From contig NOKP01000003.1 of assembly GCA_002682825.1 (NCBI GenBank), positions 2,790,001-2,854,000 on the forward strand: DNA of 64,000 nucleotides, read 5' to 3'. The notes below the pieces were generated by a model. It was not told the DNA's origin. It worked only from the letters and a program-made list of their open reading frames with translations, and did not search any database. This document shows, in pieces, positions 54,283 through 64,000 of the stretch (the stretch's first letter is position 1; every line of letters starts with the position of its first letter). The DNA comes from Neonectria sp. B-13 (taxonomy: Eukaryota > Ascomycota > Sordariomycetes > Hypocreales > Nectriaceae). Both the position numbers and the translations under genes were made by a program.

Positions 54283-55799
54283 TCACACCTTCGTGATCTT
54301 AATGCCCACATCTCCCTTCAGCCAAGGTGACCCAATCTTGCCAAAGTCAAGAGCCGAGAAGTCTGTGACGCGCGGTACATCCGGGTTTGCCCACTCCAAG
54401 TCGTAGTTTCTCAATAACGAAGCGATTGTTTTTGACACCATGATGTTGGCCATTTTCTCTCCAACGCAGCGGTGGCTGCCGGCTCCGAACGGGACGAACT
54501 TTGCGCCTGTTCCGGAACGATTGTCAATCTGCAGGAGGTCGCCTGAGTTTGTGATCCAGCGCTCCGGAGTCCAGTCCTCTGGGTTCGGAAAATTAGCTGG
54601 GTCGTGATGGGTCGAGTAAGGACTAATGGAAACGACAGCGCCTTTGGGGACCGAGATCTTTGTTGTCGGGATGACCACCTCTTTCTTAGCAAGTCGTAGC
54701 ATCTGAAACCCCGAGTAAAGGCGCGAGCTCTCCCTGATGCATGCCTGCAAGAGAGTCGAGTCTTCGTCGGGATGAGCCCGTAACTCGGCAGTGACACGCT
54801 TCAACACCTCAGGATGGCGCAGCAACTGCACATGGCTTCAGTTTTGACCTTTTTTGGGACAGATGGGAGCTTACCGAAATGAGAGACCAGCTAATGTTGG
54901 CAGCAGTACTCGTATGAGCAGCGAACATGAGCAGAGTGTGATGACTCGGCATCAAATCACTGAGCGGGGCAGTCGACTTGTCGTTCATCGTAAATGCAAT
55001 GTAATCCGGCAACATCCTCGAGGACTTGATATCAGTAACCTCTCTCTCGTGCAAGCGCTCCAAGAAAATGTCTTTGACTCGCTGACGCGCCTGCTTCAAC
55101 CGCCGAGCTGGTGGATGAGGGACCCAGTCCGGTAGAACAAATGAGAAGAGGCTTCCAATGTCGCCTTCCATGGCGTGCAAGAGGTCCACCAGCTCCCGAA
55201 CGTTGTGTTCGTAGAAGTCCTGGCCCATGAGGGCTCTCACGATGATCTTGTGTACCAGAAACGAGACGGACCCCCAAAGGGGAACTTCTTCCTGCGTCTG
55301 CCATTCTAAGGCTGCCTTCTCGGTTTCTTCAATTGCGACCTTCCTTGTATACTCTTGGGCAGCGCTGCGATTGACGTATCTGCTGAGTGAGGAAAGGAGG
55401 GTTTTGTAATGGTTCCAATACCCAGGGTCAATGATCTTGTTAAGAAAGATCCCCTGTCGCCTTGTTAGTGGACGGGTATGCTGGGATGAGGGAAATGGAA
55501 ATCACCATGCCGCCGGTGAAGGACCAGACATCTTCTCTCGTCTCCAGATATATCTTATTGAGAGCATTGCCTCGAAGCCAAACGATGTAGACTGTCAGAA
55601 TCTGGAGACTGAAAATGTTGCCGCACTGGGCCGTGGCCTTCCTGATGAGGTCGATAGGCCTCGTGCCGTAGTCGATAGCATCGCTGAGAAACGAAAAGGT
55701 ACTTTCGCCCTTGTACGAGGGGACCTTCTTCCTCCACGGGTTTGCGATGTAGAAGATGATGGCGCCCACCAGAAGGATGGCGGACTGGAGGGGCGACAT
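54283..55799 (-). CDS. cytochrome P450
   Basis: Three exons (55799-55506, 55453-54875, 54825-54283) splice in frame to 471 aa; the start is the ATG at 55799. A single N-terminal membrane anchor (LQSAILLVGAIIFYIANPW) is followed by basic residues, as usual for ER-bound fungal P450s. The I-helix reads LLMFAAHTSTAANISW, with His-Thr-Ser in place of the common Asp/Glu-Thr-Thr. ESSR (about 323-326) is the ExxR motif, ERW follows in the PERF position, and FVPFGAGSHRCVG carries the heme ligand Cys411. It should oxidise the PKS-NRPS product with a cytochrome P450 reductase; regiochemistry cannot be predicted. It shares an upstream region with the divergent MFS gene. Confidence 0.9.
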
Positions 55800-57190
55800 G
55801 ATGAGATGCAAGTCAAGTCGCAGCACCCGCTTAAAAACAGAGTAGCAAGCTAAGCGCGGAGCAAGCTGTGACTGTGAAGACTGGAAGTAGCTGGTTGTGT
55901 GACTCTCCGCTTGGTATAGCTTGATATCGCTGGGCTCTTGGCTGACTATGTATCAAGACTTGAACTCACCATTGTATTTGTTGCTGGGAAATTCTTGTAG
56001 TATAAGCATAAGAAAGGCCCGCCCACGAAAGATAATAAGCATATTCTCGCATTTGCCAAGACGTGAGCGTTTTCGAAGACAGTCCCGTGTCCGCTCTCAA
56101 CGTGTGGCTGTGGCGGAGGTTCCGTTGTGACTCGGAACCACTCCGGGTCGAGAAAATTAGCACACGGCGATTGATGGATTCTGTGTCTTACAATCTCAAC
56201 ACCCCATAGGCATCACTCTTGGCATTTTGATTGTATATTACTTGCTCCTTACGGGGCTGATGCCGAATTCTCGTAAAAACTCCCTTCGAAGCCATTCTTG
56301 GCATCGAAGGTAAGCCTAAGCTGACGATGCATGCCAAGACATATCTCAGCTGCTCACACCGTATCCCAGCTTGTCTGTGCTACTAATAATACGATGGATG
56401 TTGCAAGAAGTATGAGGAAGCAAAGCTCCGACAGAGGGAAAATTTCAAGATCGTGCAGGCCTGAGGTTTCAAAGTTGGGCGACGGTGTTTTTGGAGTCTG
56501 CCGATCTCTGATATTGAGTGAGTTGCGTGCATCGCAAGAGGGAAAACGGTAGGTTTTCGGTTTGTGTACATTGACGAAAATCGATGATTAGGCTAGGCCC
56601 GAGCTTGCTGATGTTCCATCTTGATGCTGTGTTCAGTACGCCTTTGTAGTCTAATCTATGATGTAGCCTATGCGAATGCCGGAACGAGAACAATCATGGA
56701 ATAAGCTATGAGATTAAGCAATGAGAAGGATGCTTTGTGTTTCCTGCTTGAATCCTACTAGCCACTGTTTATTTCCTAGTGTATTGTAGTTAATCTCGGC
56801 CAAAAGTGACTCGTAGTCGTCATCTTAGTCTGGGACTTGCGGTTGCCCCAACAGCTGCACCAGAGCAGCCCTTCTTGCTCAACTCACTGTTCAGTCACCC
56901 TAGTGCCAGTCCAGTTCAGTTCGCTGTTGCCCGCTTCCTGAGATGATATTTTACAATGAATCAGGTGATCGCTAACTCCGTTCTGTTCCTCGAAAACACG
57001 TCCTGTGACCCGCTAATGTTATCTCGTCAACAATCCCGTCTGCATTGCTAAACCACCCCGACACTCTTTTTCTCTCTACGACTAATTCTCAACTTACTCT
57101 TCCCATCCCCGATCAAAGCCCTAAGACAACGAACACGAATGCAGAGAGTCGTCAGCCTCGGGACAATCCTTTGAGTGCGTCTCCAACGCA
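55800..57190. promoter_or_regulatory. divergent promoter region, P450 and MFS transporter
   Basis: A 1.4-kb interval between two start codons that face away from each other. No ORF in it has a recognisable domain. Both cluster genes must be driven from here; no binding site could be assigned with confidence. Confidence 0.5.
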
Positions 57191-58859
57191 ATGTTTGGGA
57201 TGTGTGCACCTCCTGCCTGTCCCCCGCCTCACTGCGCCCCTCGTCCATCTACATCATCATCGGACAGAACCAGATTCGCAGGCGGCATCTCTCCCTACGC
57301 AACCCAGAAATCTCCGTTGTCGAGAAACTCGAGCCCTACAACGTCCGCCTCCAATACCCCCGACAAGCCCAAAGAGGAAGACAATACCGCCGTTGGCGAT
57401 GTTGCAATCCCGGATGGAGGACCACGCGCTTGGCTTGTCGTTTTTGGTGGTTTCTTGAACTTCACTACAGCTTTCGGTGTGTCTCCTCTTTCTTACTTGC
57501 CTCCTTCACCACCGAGAAGGCCGCGATTTGCTCACTCGCGTAGGCATCATGAACTCCTTTGGCGTTTTCCAAGGTTTCTATGCAGACAAAATTCTGAACG
57601 ATGAGGACGTTTCTACAGTGGCTTAGATTGGCAGTGTTCAGGCAAGCTCCATCAACAAACTCCCGGAACGCCCAGAGAACAACACAGCTAATCACCGGCA
57701 TAGCTTTTCTTGATGTTCATCGGCGGTCTCGTCGTCGGCCCTGCATTCGACCGGTTTGGAGCGCGACCTATCATGTACCCCGGTGCCATCATCTGTCTCC
57801 TATCTTACATTATTACCAGCTTTACTCACAAGTATCACATGATTCTTCTGTCTCAGGGTTTCCTCTTTGGTATTGGAAATGCCATGTTGTGGGTTGTCGC
57901 AATACCTCGGTGCTGGAGTGTTTGTGCTGATGATGCGAAAGGTATTATCCCACGGCCGGTGCAATTGCTGAATGCTTCGACAAACGCCGAGGCCTCGCTC
58001 TCGGTTTGGCCATCTCTGGTTCGTCCGTGGGTGGCATTATTTGGCCGCTCGTAATTGGACATCTTCTGCACAGTGTGGGCTTTGCCTGGACAAATCGCAT
58101 CCTCGCCTTTGCTTCGATTCCTCTTCTCGCTATCGCTTGTACCCTCGTTCAGGAGCGTAAAGGCACTCGAGGCCACGATATTCATGGCCGTAAACTGTCT
58201 TCACCACCAAAGCTCTCCAAGGAGGTCTTCCAACGCCAGTTTCTCGTCCTTTGTGCCGCGCTCTTCTTCGTGTTTATGGGGATGCTTATACCCTTCAACT
58301 ATGTCGGCCTCTACGCCTCGACAAACGGACTATCCGCGACGATGGGGAACAATCTTCTGTCTATTTGCTATGGTGGTTCCGTAATTGGGAGGGTTTTGAC
58401 AGGTTGGATTGCCGACAGGTTCGGCAGGTAATATACATGGCTTCCTTGTTAAGATCAGGACCAAAACTGACTCACATGCGAAGATTCAACGTCCTTTTGG
58501 CCTTAACGATTGCGACGAGCACGCTAATATATTCTTGGATCGGATTGACAAACCTGGCAGGCCAGGTAACCTTTGCCATCCTCTATGGATTTTGCTCCGG
58601 GGGCCTCGTGCCCCTTGGGTCTGCATGTGTTGCCCAAACGACCGTCGACATAGGACACCTCGGTCTTCGCATCGGTGTCATGATGGCGCTATGTTCGCCA
58701 GGCGCGCTCACGGCGAATCCTATTGCCGGAATACTACGGGCCAAACTGGGAACCTGGGTTGAGGTTCATATTTTCGCCGGCTCGGTGATGCTACTCGGCG
58801 CGATTATTCTGCTTTGGGCCAGAATGCTTTGGGCTCGTCGTTGGAGGGTGATCGTTTGA
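57191..58859 (+). pseudogene. MCT/MCH-type MFS transporter with in-frame stop
   Basis: Five exons (57191-57476, 57544-57641, 57704-57888, 57942-58427, 58484-58859) restore one frame of 476 codons. IPDGGPRAWLVVFGGFLNF, GIMNSFGVFQGFYADKIL, IGGLVVGPAFDRFGARP, KRRGLALGLAISGSSVGG and GWIADRFGRFN are characteristic of fungal monocarboxylate/riboflavin transporter-like (MCH) proteins. The conserved Trp of the SWIGS-type motif is replaced by TAG at 57624-57626, in exon 2. The rest of the frame is intact, so the lesion is recent, or a base-call error or readthrough. Intron 2 (57642-57703) uses a GC-AG donor. The protein would export the product or import a precursor across the plasma membrane. It is divergent from the P450. 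Confidence 0.75.
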
Positions 58860-59568
58860 GGAACTTATCAGAGTTGACGATGATGGGCTGGACTACCTTG
58901 GACCGTGTACAACAATGCATTAATGCAACAGTAACAGTAGATACTCTCACAAGAATTATGGTTATGCTTAAGCATCAACTTGAAACCTGACGTGCAGAAA
59001 CATGACCATGTTCGCAGGCAACACGGGGCTTTGACGTGCTGCTGATCTTCCTCCAACCTGTAGCCCAATATCTATTTTAGACCATGCAGCCCACAACGTC
59101 CCGAATACTCGACGAAGATTCACTTCCATACTGCAGCCCTACAGAATCAGATCGCTGAGTTGTGCGGTTAGCGATGCCGTGCTCCGGCGGAGGTCGGCTC
59201 AGACCCGCTAACCGCTCCGTGACGGGGATACTAGCGTCCGGCGAGATCCGGCGAGATAATAAGAATGGGATGACATAGTCTGTGGCATTGGACTTCTTTT
59301 GAGATGGGACGACCAAGGTTGGAAATTCCAAATGGGTATTCAAAACGTATTAGTCGATCTATCTATACAGAGTAATGAATGCGCCCGATCGTCGGGACTG
59401 GTTTCTTAAGTCTAAGCGAAAGAAATGAGACATTGTTAGTGCCCACAAGACACAGAATGCGCAGTACAAATCGCACAAGGGCTACAATGTTTGCTTGCCC
59501 ATGAATACGCCAGACCCAGACATAACACTAACAATAATTATCATAAAAAGCCCGCATCCCAAAAATAT
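58860..59568. other. convergent 3' region between MFS gene and IFRD gene
   Basis: No gene is seen. This interval is the likely right boundary of the biosynthetic cluster, with a conserved cellular gene on its far side. Confidence 0.5.
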
Positions 59569-60942
59569 TTATCGCTTGCCGTCTCTAGGGACTACGCGCT
59601 TTGGCGGCTTCTTGGTACCGGCGCTATCCTTGGTAAAATCGGCGTCGCTGAGACACTCGGTAACAACAGGGTTAACCCACATGTGTTTCTGCAGGTGGCC
59701 GCCAAAGATTAGCTTCAGCATGTCCACTCGCGAGGAGAGAGACCAAGTATCGATGGTGGCGACGTTGCTCCCAATGCGAAGCTTCAGGCGATAGCCGAAT
59801 TCCACGACACCATCCTCGTTAGCCTCGGCAGCAGAGAGCCTGTTCCTCTTGTCAGGAGCGAAGCCAGCCTCAGAGTAGCCGGGGCCAACTCCTCGCTCGA
59901 GCGAAGTGATGACGCTGTTCAAGGTATCTCGCAGGCTCTTGCGATTCTTCTTGGAGACATGCTTCGAGCTTTCCTTGGTCAACTCCTTCATGCGCCCAAT
60001 CAACCGCTGTGGGTCGTATGGAAGCTGGAAGGTTTCGCCCGTCTTAGCCTCGTGATTTCGCGACGCTTCGAAAATGAGTGCAATGCAGGCGGCGGCATGA
60101 GACTGGACCTGCACATTGCTGCTGTCGAGCTGATCGACAAAGGCGTCGAGGGCCAAGTCAGCTGTGGCCGAAAGATCCTCCACATGGCTGGCGACAAAGG
60201 CCCAAGCTTGAAGGGCGGCGGCAACAATAAGACCACTGTCGTGGGCTTCAACGCTCTCCCCATCGGTCTGCACAATATCGAGCAGGTAGTCGAGGGTTTC
60301 TTGAGCAGCCTCCTCGGAGCCACCGCCGTAGAGAACGGCGAAGCAGAGGGAGTAAATTGCCCAGACCTCACAATCCTCATCGTCATCGTCGTGTACGATT
60401 TGTCGCATGGCGTTCTCGGCGTGTTCGAAGACGTCGGCGTCCTCAGAGGTACTCAAAGTCAAAATGAATGCCTGAAGGCTGAGGATGCGCTCTCGAGCTG
60501 TCATGCCTCGGTTCGCCTGCCTGAGGAAGAGCTCCGCAAGTTCGGTGGCGGCTTCATCAAGCCACTCGTGGGTCTGAGAAGTGTAATGGTTACGCAAAAT
60601 CTTGATGTAAAGCTCTAGCAGATGTTCTCGGGTGTCGCTGTTGTTGTGCTTTCGATCTTGGAGCTCGTCGATGAGTCCTCTTGCGTCAAAAGAACTGATT
60701 CCATCTTCGCCGCCATATTCGATCGATGATGTTGCAGAACTGACGGACATGGTCTCAAAATCATCGTCATCGTCAGTGACGTCAGAGCCCACCCTGCTGT
60801 TGCCCGCTGAGTGGGCAGGTGTCGTTATGAGCGAGGCCATGGGTGAATCTCGGGGAGTGTGGCTGAGTGAAGAGCGGCCAGACCTCTGGGCCTTTTTGGA
60901 GACGGTCTTGCCCTCGGATCTCAGAGCTCGTACGTGATTCAT
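59569..60942 (-). CDS. IFRD (interferon-related developmental regulator) family protein
   Basis: A single exon of 457 aa. After a basic, Ser-rich start and an acidic DDDDDFETMSVSSATSS segment, residues about 75-340 form the helical IFRD repeat domain (DARGLIDELQDRKHNNSDTR, REHLLELYIKILRNHYTSQT, GLIVAAALQAWAFVASH, SSNVQVQSHAAACIALIFEA). The C-terminal RNRLSAAEANEDGVVEFG leads into the conserved family tail, where LRIGSNVATIDTWSLSSRVD and LKLIFGGHLQKHM are typical. IFRD proteins in animals and the fungal homologues bind ribosomes or chromatin-associated complexes; the precise fungal role is not known to me. It is outside the cluster by function. Confidence 0.9.
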   Translation of the reverse strand: MNHVRALRSEGKTVSKKAQRSGRSSLSHTPRDSPMASLITTPAHSAGNSRVGSDVTDDDDDFETMSVSSATSSIEYGGEDGISSFDARGLIDELQDRKHNNSDTREHLLELYIKILRNHYTSQTHEWLDEAATELAELFLRQANRGMTARERILSLQAFILTLSTSEDADVFEHAENAMRQIVHDDDDEDCEVWAIYSLCFAVLYGGGSEEAAQETLDYLLDIVQTDGESVEAHDSGLIVAAALQAWAFVASHVEDLSATADLALDAFVDQLDSSNVQVQSHAAACIALIFEASRNHEAKTGETFQLPYDPQRLIGRMKELTKESSKHVSKKNRKSLRDTLNSVITSLERGVGPGYSEAGFAPDKRNRLSAAEANEDGVVEFGYRLKLRIGSNVATIDTWSLSSRVDMLKLIFGGHLQKHMWVNPVVTECLSDADFTKDSAGTKKPPKRVVPRDGKR

Positions 60943-63900
60943 TGTGGCTGATGAAGGGGGTAGTCGCTAGGTGGGTTTGCGAAAGTCCGACTGAGGATGG
61001 GATGGTCGAGCCGTGTGTGGTGTCGCGGTGGGTGTTGGAACGGTAGGATTCTAGTTAAGTAAAAAGTCAAGTATGACGAGGAAGACTGAGATCGCGTCTG
61101 GCAGGCGATCCTCGTCGTGCTGGAGACTGGTCAGGCTGGTATGGGTTTGGATCTGGGACGACTGAGATGAGAGGAGCAGGAGGCGATGTCTGTGGTTTTG
61201 TAGTCGTAGCAGGGCATAAAATCCATGGGGGATATCGGAAGTAGGTGAAGACTGTTCTGAACAGACGATAGATGGAGTGAATAAACAAAGAGGTGTTTTT
61301 CAAAGCCCAAGGAAGCAAAGGTTGAAGAGCAGAGGAAGGAGAAGGGGACGTGTGGATGAATAATAAACCAACCTTGACTGGGTTGTGGCGTGGCGTGGCA
61401 GAGAACAGGGAGCTTTGCTGTAAGGCGAACCCTTTTTTTTGTGCGTGAGTGGCCGGATCGACAGGCCTGCACTGATCAGTGGGAACCTGGAACCGGTGGA
61501 ATACTTCGTACACTCCCTCTAGCAGCCCAGCGGGTTCCGTCCATCCATTCCCTACCGGGGTCAGCTGCTGGCGATCATATCACCAGGGACAGTGGGCCAT
61601 GACGGGCCCGGAGGATGGGGGCCAGCGGGAACCACCGAAAGCTTCAGTGGCAAACAGGTCACTCTCGCAACTGACCAGGCCGCTGAAACAGTGCTAACCG
61701 CTACGGAGCTCGTGCAAGTCGGGCCACGGAGTGAACAGCCCAGTGCTTCGCAGCAGGAATACCCTAACACACACGCCATTTATCCCTAATATACTTACTT
61801 ACCTCTGTTAGGGAGGGATGAGGGCGTATGTTAGGGTATTCTCGCCGTAAAGACGTCGGTGGCTGATCGTGCTAGAGAAACACCCCGTCGGGCGCTAACC
61901 AAGATGCCCCCCCAGTCCCCCGCTGTCTCGTCCCAGAGCTAGACGCTTTCCACGACGAATCCTTGTCCAGGTGAGCGTCATAGATCACTTTACGCGTCCC
62001 ACATCGCTCCCTGGCGCCCTGGCGCCCTGGTCACTGACGATATGATGGGCAGTTGGCAGCGTCCTGCGCATCATCAAGGTCGTCTTGCCTGGGTGCGACA
62101 AAACAAATTAGCTTCATCCTCCAGATTGCAAGTGAAGGAATTCGTTGAGAAAGCTTGTCTCTCTCCGCTGGAGGGCATCGTCGTCTCTCAAAGTTCGCCA
62201 TTTGTCGTGATACACACAGTCTTAATAGTATCATGCACCGTGAGGAAGCACCGTGTCTTCCGATCCTACGCCTCCGTCTCAGGTCAGCTGGACGTCGCTC
62301 GCTCCTCATCGCCCATCCCTTTCCGAGGAGTGTCCCGTGAAGCCCCTCGGGTGCGCTGGCAAGCTATCCGTACACGACCCGAAGACCGCCGAGCATCACT
62401 TCTTCGGCACAAGGTTCGGAAGGAAGCTGGCGGAGGGCACCAGTTGAGCGATCAAGAGCATGGAGTGTTGCGGCGTGGGAGATTAGTGAGGGATGAATGA
62501 GGCAGTGACTCAAAACCACAGATACCCCAGAGGTGCCCAAGGTGCGAACTTATCTGTAGGCACCCGCACCCTTGAAACCCGACATCTTGCACGTGCACAA
62601 AGTGTGACTGTGCCGTAGAGTTAAGTGCCTTTGGCGGATTGGACAAGCCGCTTGGCAATGTGTACGAAGTACCCGGCAGATTGTGTGATATTTCAGGACG
62701 AAGCTTTCAGGCCGCCTGACTGGCCGCCCTGTCCGCCGTCCTTCTGGCCGAAACCACCGGCTGGAGGTAGGTATGAGGTACGCATCTGCGTACACAGTTG
62801 ATCAGTGAGTCTGAACGCAGCATTTGTCACAAGACCGCGCAAATGGCAGCCGATACGTGGGGTTTCGGTCGCCGAATGGTGCAGCGGACGGCCTATAGGA
62901 TAGCAGGCCACCTTAGGCGGGCGATTGCGAACCAGGTCCAGAACCCGAAGCCGAACCCGGGTAAAGCGCTATCAATCCCAGTTACGAGAGGGACTGCACT
63001 CTTCGGCTGAGCTCGATACAGAACCGCCTGAAGCGAGGTACAGGTGGCGCCAGAAATGTGCGACGAGATACCAGCCGCAGGCCAGAACGGTTATCATGTC
63101 GCAAGTTCCAGCTTAAACGATGTGACTTTGTCCACTACCCATCATGCTGCTCGCGAGTTAGTGGCCGCCCTCCCCCTCTTCTGCGGCCTGCCTCCGTCCG
63201 CTCCATCCCATCCATCTAATCGTTATTCCGTTCCTCATCCGGCCACAGCCCGTTGATTTGGTCTGTCGTTATTTGCTTTGCCGGTGCACTGTCTAGATGG
63301 GCTTTTCTTGTGCGTTTTATTAAAAAGACTCACTCCCTGTCGCATCGTCACCAGGTAAGGCCTCTATTATCACTGGGGCTTGAGGGGTGGAAGAGCTGAA
63401 GTGTGAATGGATGGGGCGCGACACAGAGTGGAACCTCCAGGAGGCCAAGCTCACTGAACTGCAGTGTAGGGCGGCACTGTAAGAGCCTACGTACGTCCCA
63501 GCCGAAACCTTTCAGCGACGCGAGTGAATCATCGCTCCTGGCCTCCGATACTTTTGTCTTCCCTTTTCATCTCCTCTTTTCATCTCCATCATCGTGTAGA
63601 ATTCTTTTTCGAAGAACAAGAGACAAAGAGAATGCAGTCGGCCGGCATCTATCCATCCATACATCCCCCTCCCTCCGACTGACGTCCAGGCTTGCCCCCA
63701 CTAATCCTTAGTGGCCTACCGCCCAGAGGCAGCTAACGGCCCCCGCCAACGTCCGATAAGCGGCTTATCGTTGCCTGCTGTCTGCCTGATACGGCAGCGA
63801 CCTCATTCACGGTTGCCCCACCTCGCCTTCACCTTCCGGGCTACCCAGCACCTCACCATTCGCACTTCCATCTCTCCATCTCTCTGCCTTACCTTGCCTT

Positions 63901-64000
63901 CTTTGCCTTTTACGACTTCCCTTTTCTACCGCCTGTTGATCTTTCTTCATCCGTCCCAACATCTTCTTCGACCGATTTTGCGCAACGCCCGACCCAACAG
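60943..64000. other. intergenic, ending in a probable plus-strand gene leader
   Basis: No intact gene is visible. The first 500 bp is the IFRD promoter. From about 63840 to the end the plus strand is strongly pyrimidine-rich (CTTTGCC, CCCTTTTC, CATCTTCTTCG), like leaders of other genes here, so a plus-strand gene probably starts beyond the window. Confidence 0.5.
63754..63770. promoter_or_regulatory. palindromic double GATA site
   Basis: CGATAAGCGGCTTATCG is a perfect 17-bp palindrome with 8-bp arms and a one-base centre. It holds two GATAAG cores in opposite orientation, the arrangement favoured by AreA/NIT2-type zinc-finger factors. It lies in the presumed promoter of the gene beyond the right end. 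Confidence 0.4.

Noticed and set aside
57555..57626. Alternative intron that would remove the TAG in the MFS gene
   Set aside because: A GTTTCT...CTTAG intron of about 53 bp would delete a conserved segment and leave the downstream exon in the wrong frame.
38554..58859. Search for a trans-enoylreductase partner gene
   Set aside because: No zinc-free MDR-type ER outside the megasynthase is seen; the ER motifs belong to the PKS-NRPS itself.
1..64000. CRISPR arrays, bacterial operons or riboswitches
   Set aside because: The window is fungal nuclear DNA; repeats present are microsatellites, minisatellites and a dispersed element, with no spaced direct-repeat array.

Overview
The window is nuclear DNA of a filamentous ascomycete (Pezizomycotina; Hypocreales or a nearby Sordariomycete order is my inference). 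The evidence is many short GT-AG introns of 46-70 bp, CT-rich leaders, a Zn2Cys6 regulator, a fungal PKS-NRPS hybrid, and a repeat family whose extra copies carry C-to-T/G-to-A transitions and new stop codons as left by repeat-induced point mutation (RIP). No species can be named from the sequence alone.

Left part (1-22.2 kb), mostly conserved genes with long intergenic gaps. These are a MOSC/ferredoxin-reductase fusion (1515-3336, -), a small CCHC zinc-knuckle gene that is the intact member of a repeat family (4639-5244, +), a 12-TM-type MFS transporter (5587-7195, -), the pre-rRNA processing factor RRP7 (7838-8779, +), an ADIP-like coiled-coil protein (10558-12734, +), tRNA-Thr(AGU) (13491-13561, -), a TMEM19/DUF92 membrane protein (15438-16709, +) and glutamine synthetase (20511-22205, +).

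Middle boundary (22.2-26.5 kb) has no intact gene. It holds AT-rich, RIP-like sequence and two broken, abutting copies of the zinc-knuckle gene on the minus strand (24.5-26.0 kb). They lie just outside the biosynthetic cluster.

Biosynthetic cluster (26.5-58.9 kb). The core is an 8-exon, 3,877-residue PKS-NRPS (26510-38553, -) with order KS-AT-DH-(methyltransferase remnant)-ER-KR-ACP-C-A-T-R. It combines an intact-looking cis ER with a lost C-methyltransferase, the reverse of the better-known LovB/TenS-type hybrids. Around it lie a Zn2Cys6 regulator (43242-45848, -), an FAD monooxygenase with a C-terminal membrane segment (47324-48836, -), a secreted pepsin-family homologue whose two Asp-Thr-Gly motifs are altered (49844-51200, -), a stand-alone thioesterase (52310-53410, +), a cytochrome P450 (54283-55799, -) and an MCT/MCH-type MFS transporter with an in-frame TAG (57191-58859, +). 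The inferred pathway: the megasynthase makes a reduced, unmethylated polyketide chain and joins it to one amino acid. The terminal R domain and/or the thioesterase releases the product, and the FMO and P450 oxidise it. The pepsin-like protein has no assigned step; peptidase A1 genes also occur in the fusarin and lucilactaene clusters.

Right part (58.9-64 kb): an IFRD-family gene (59569-60942, -) and a gene-free stretch ending in a pyrimidine-rich leader that probably belongs to a plus-strand gene beyond the window.
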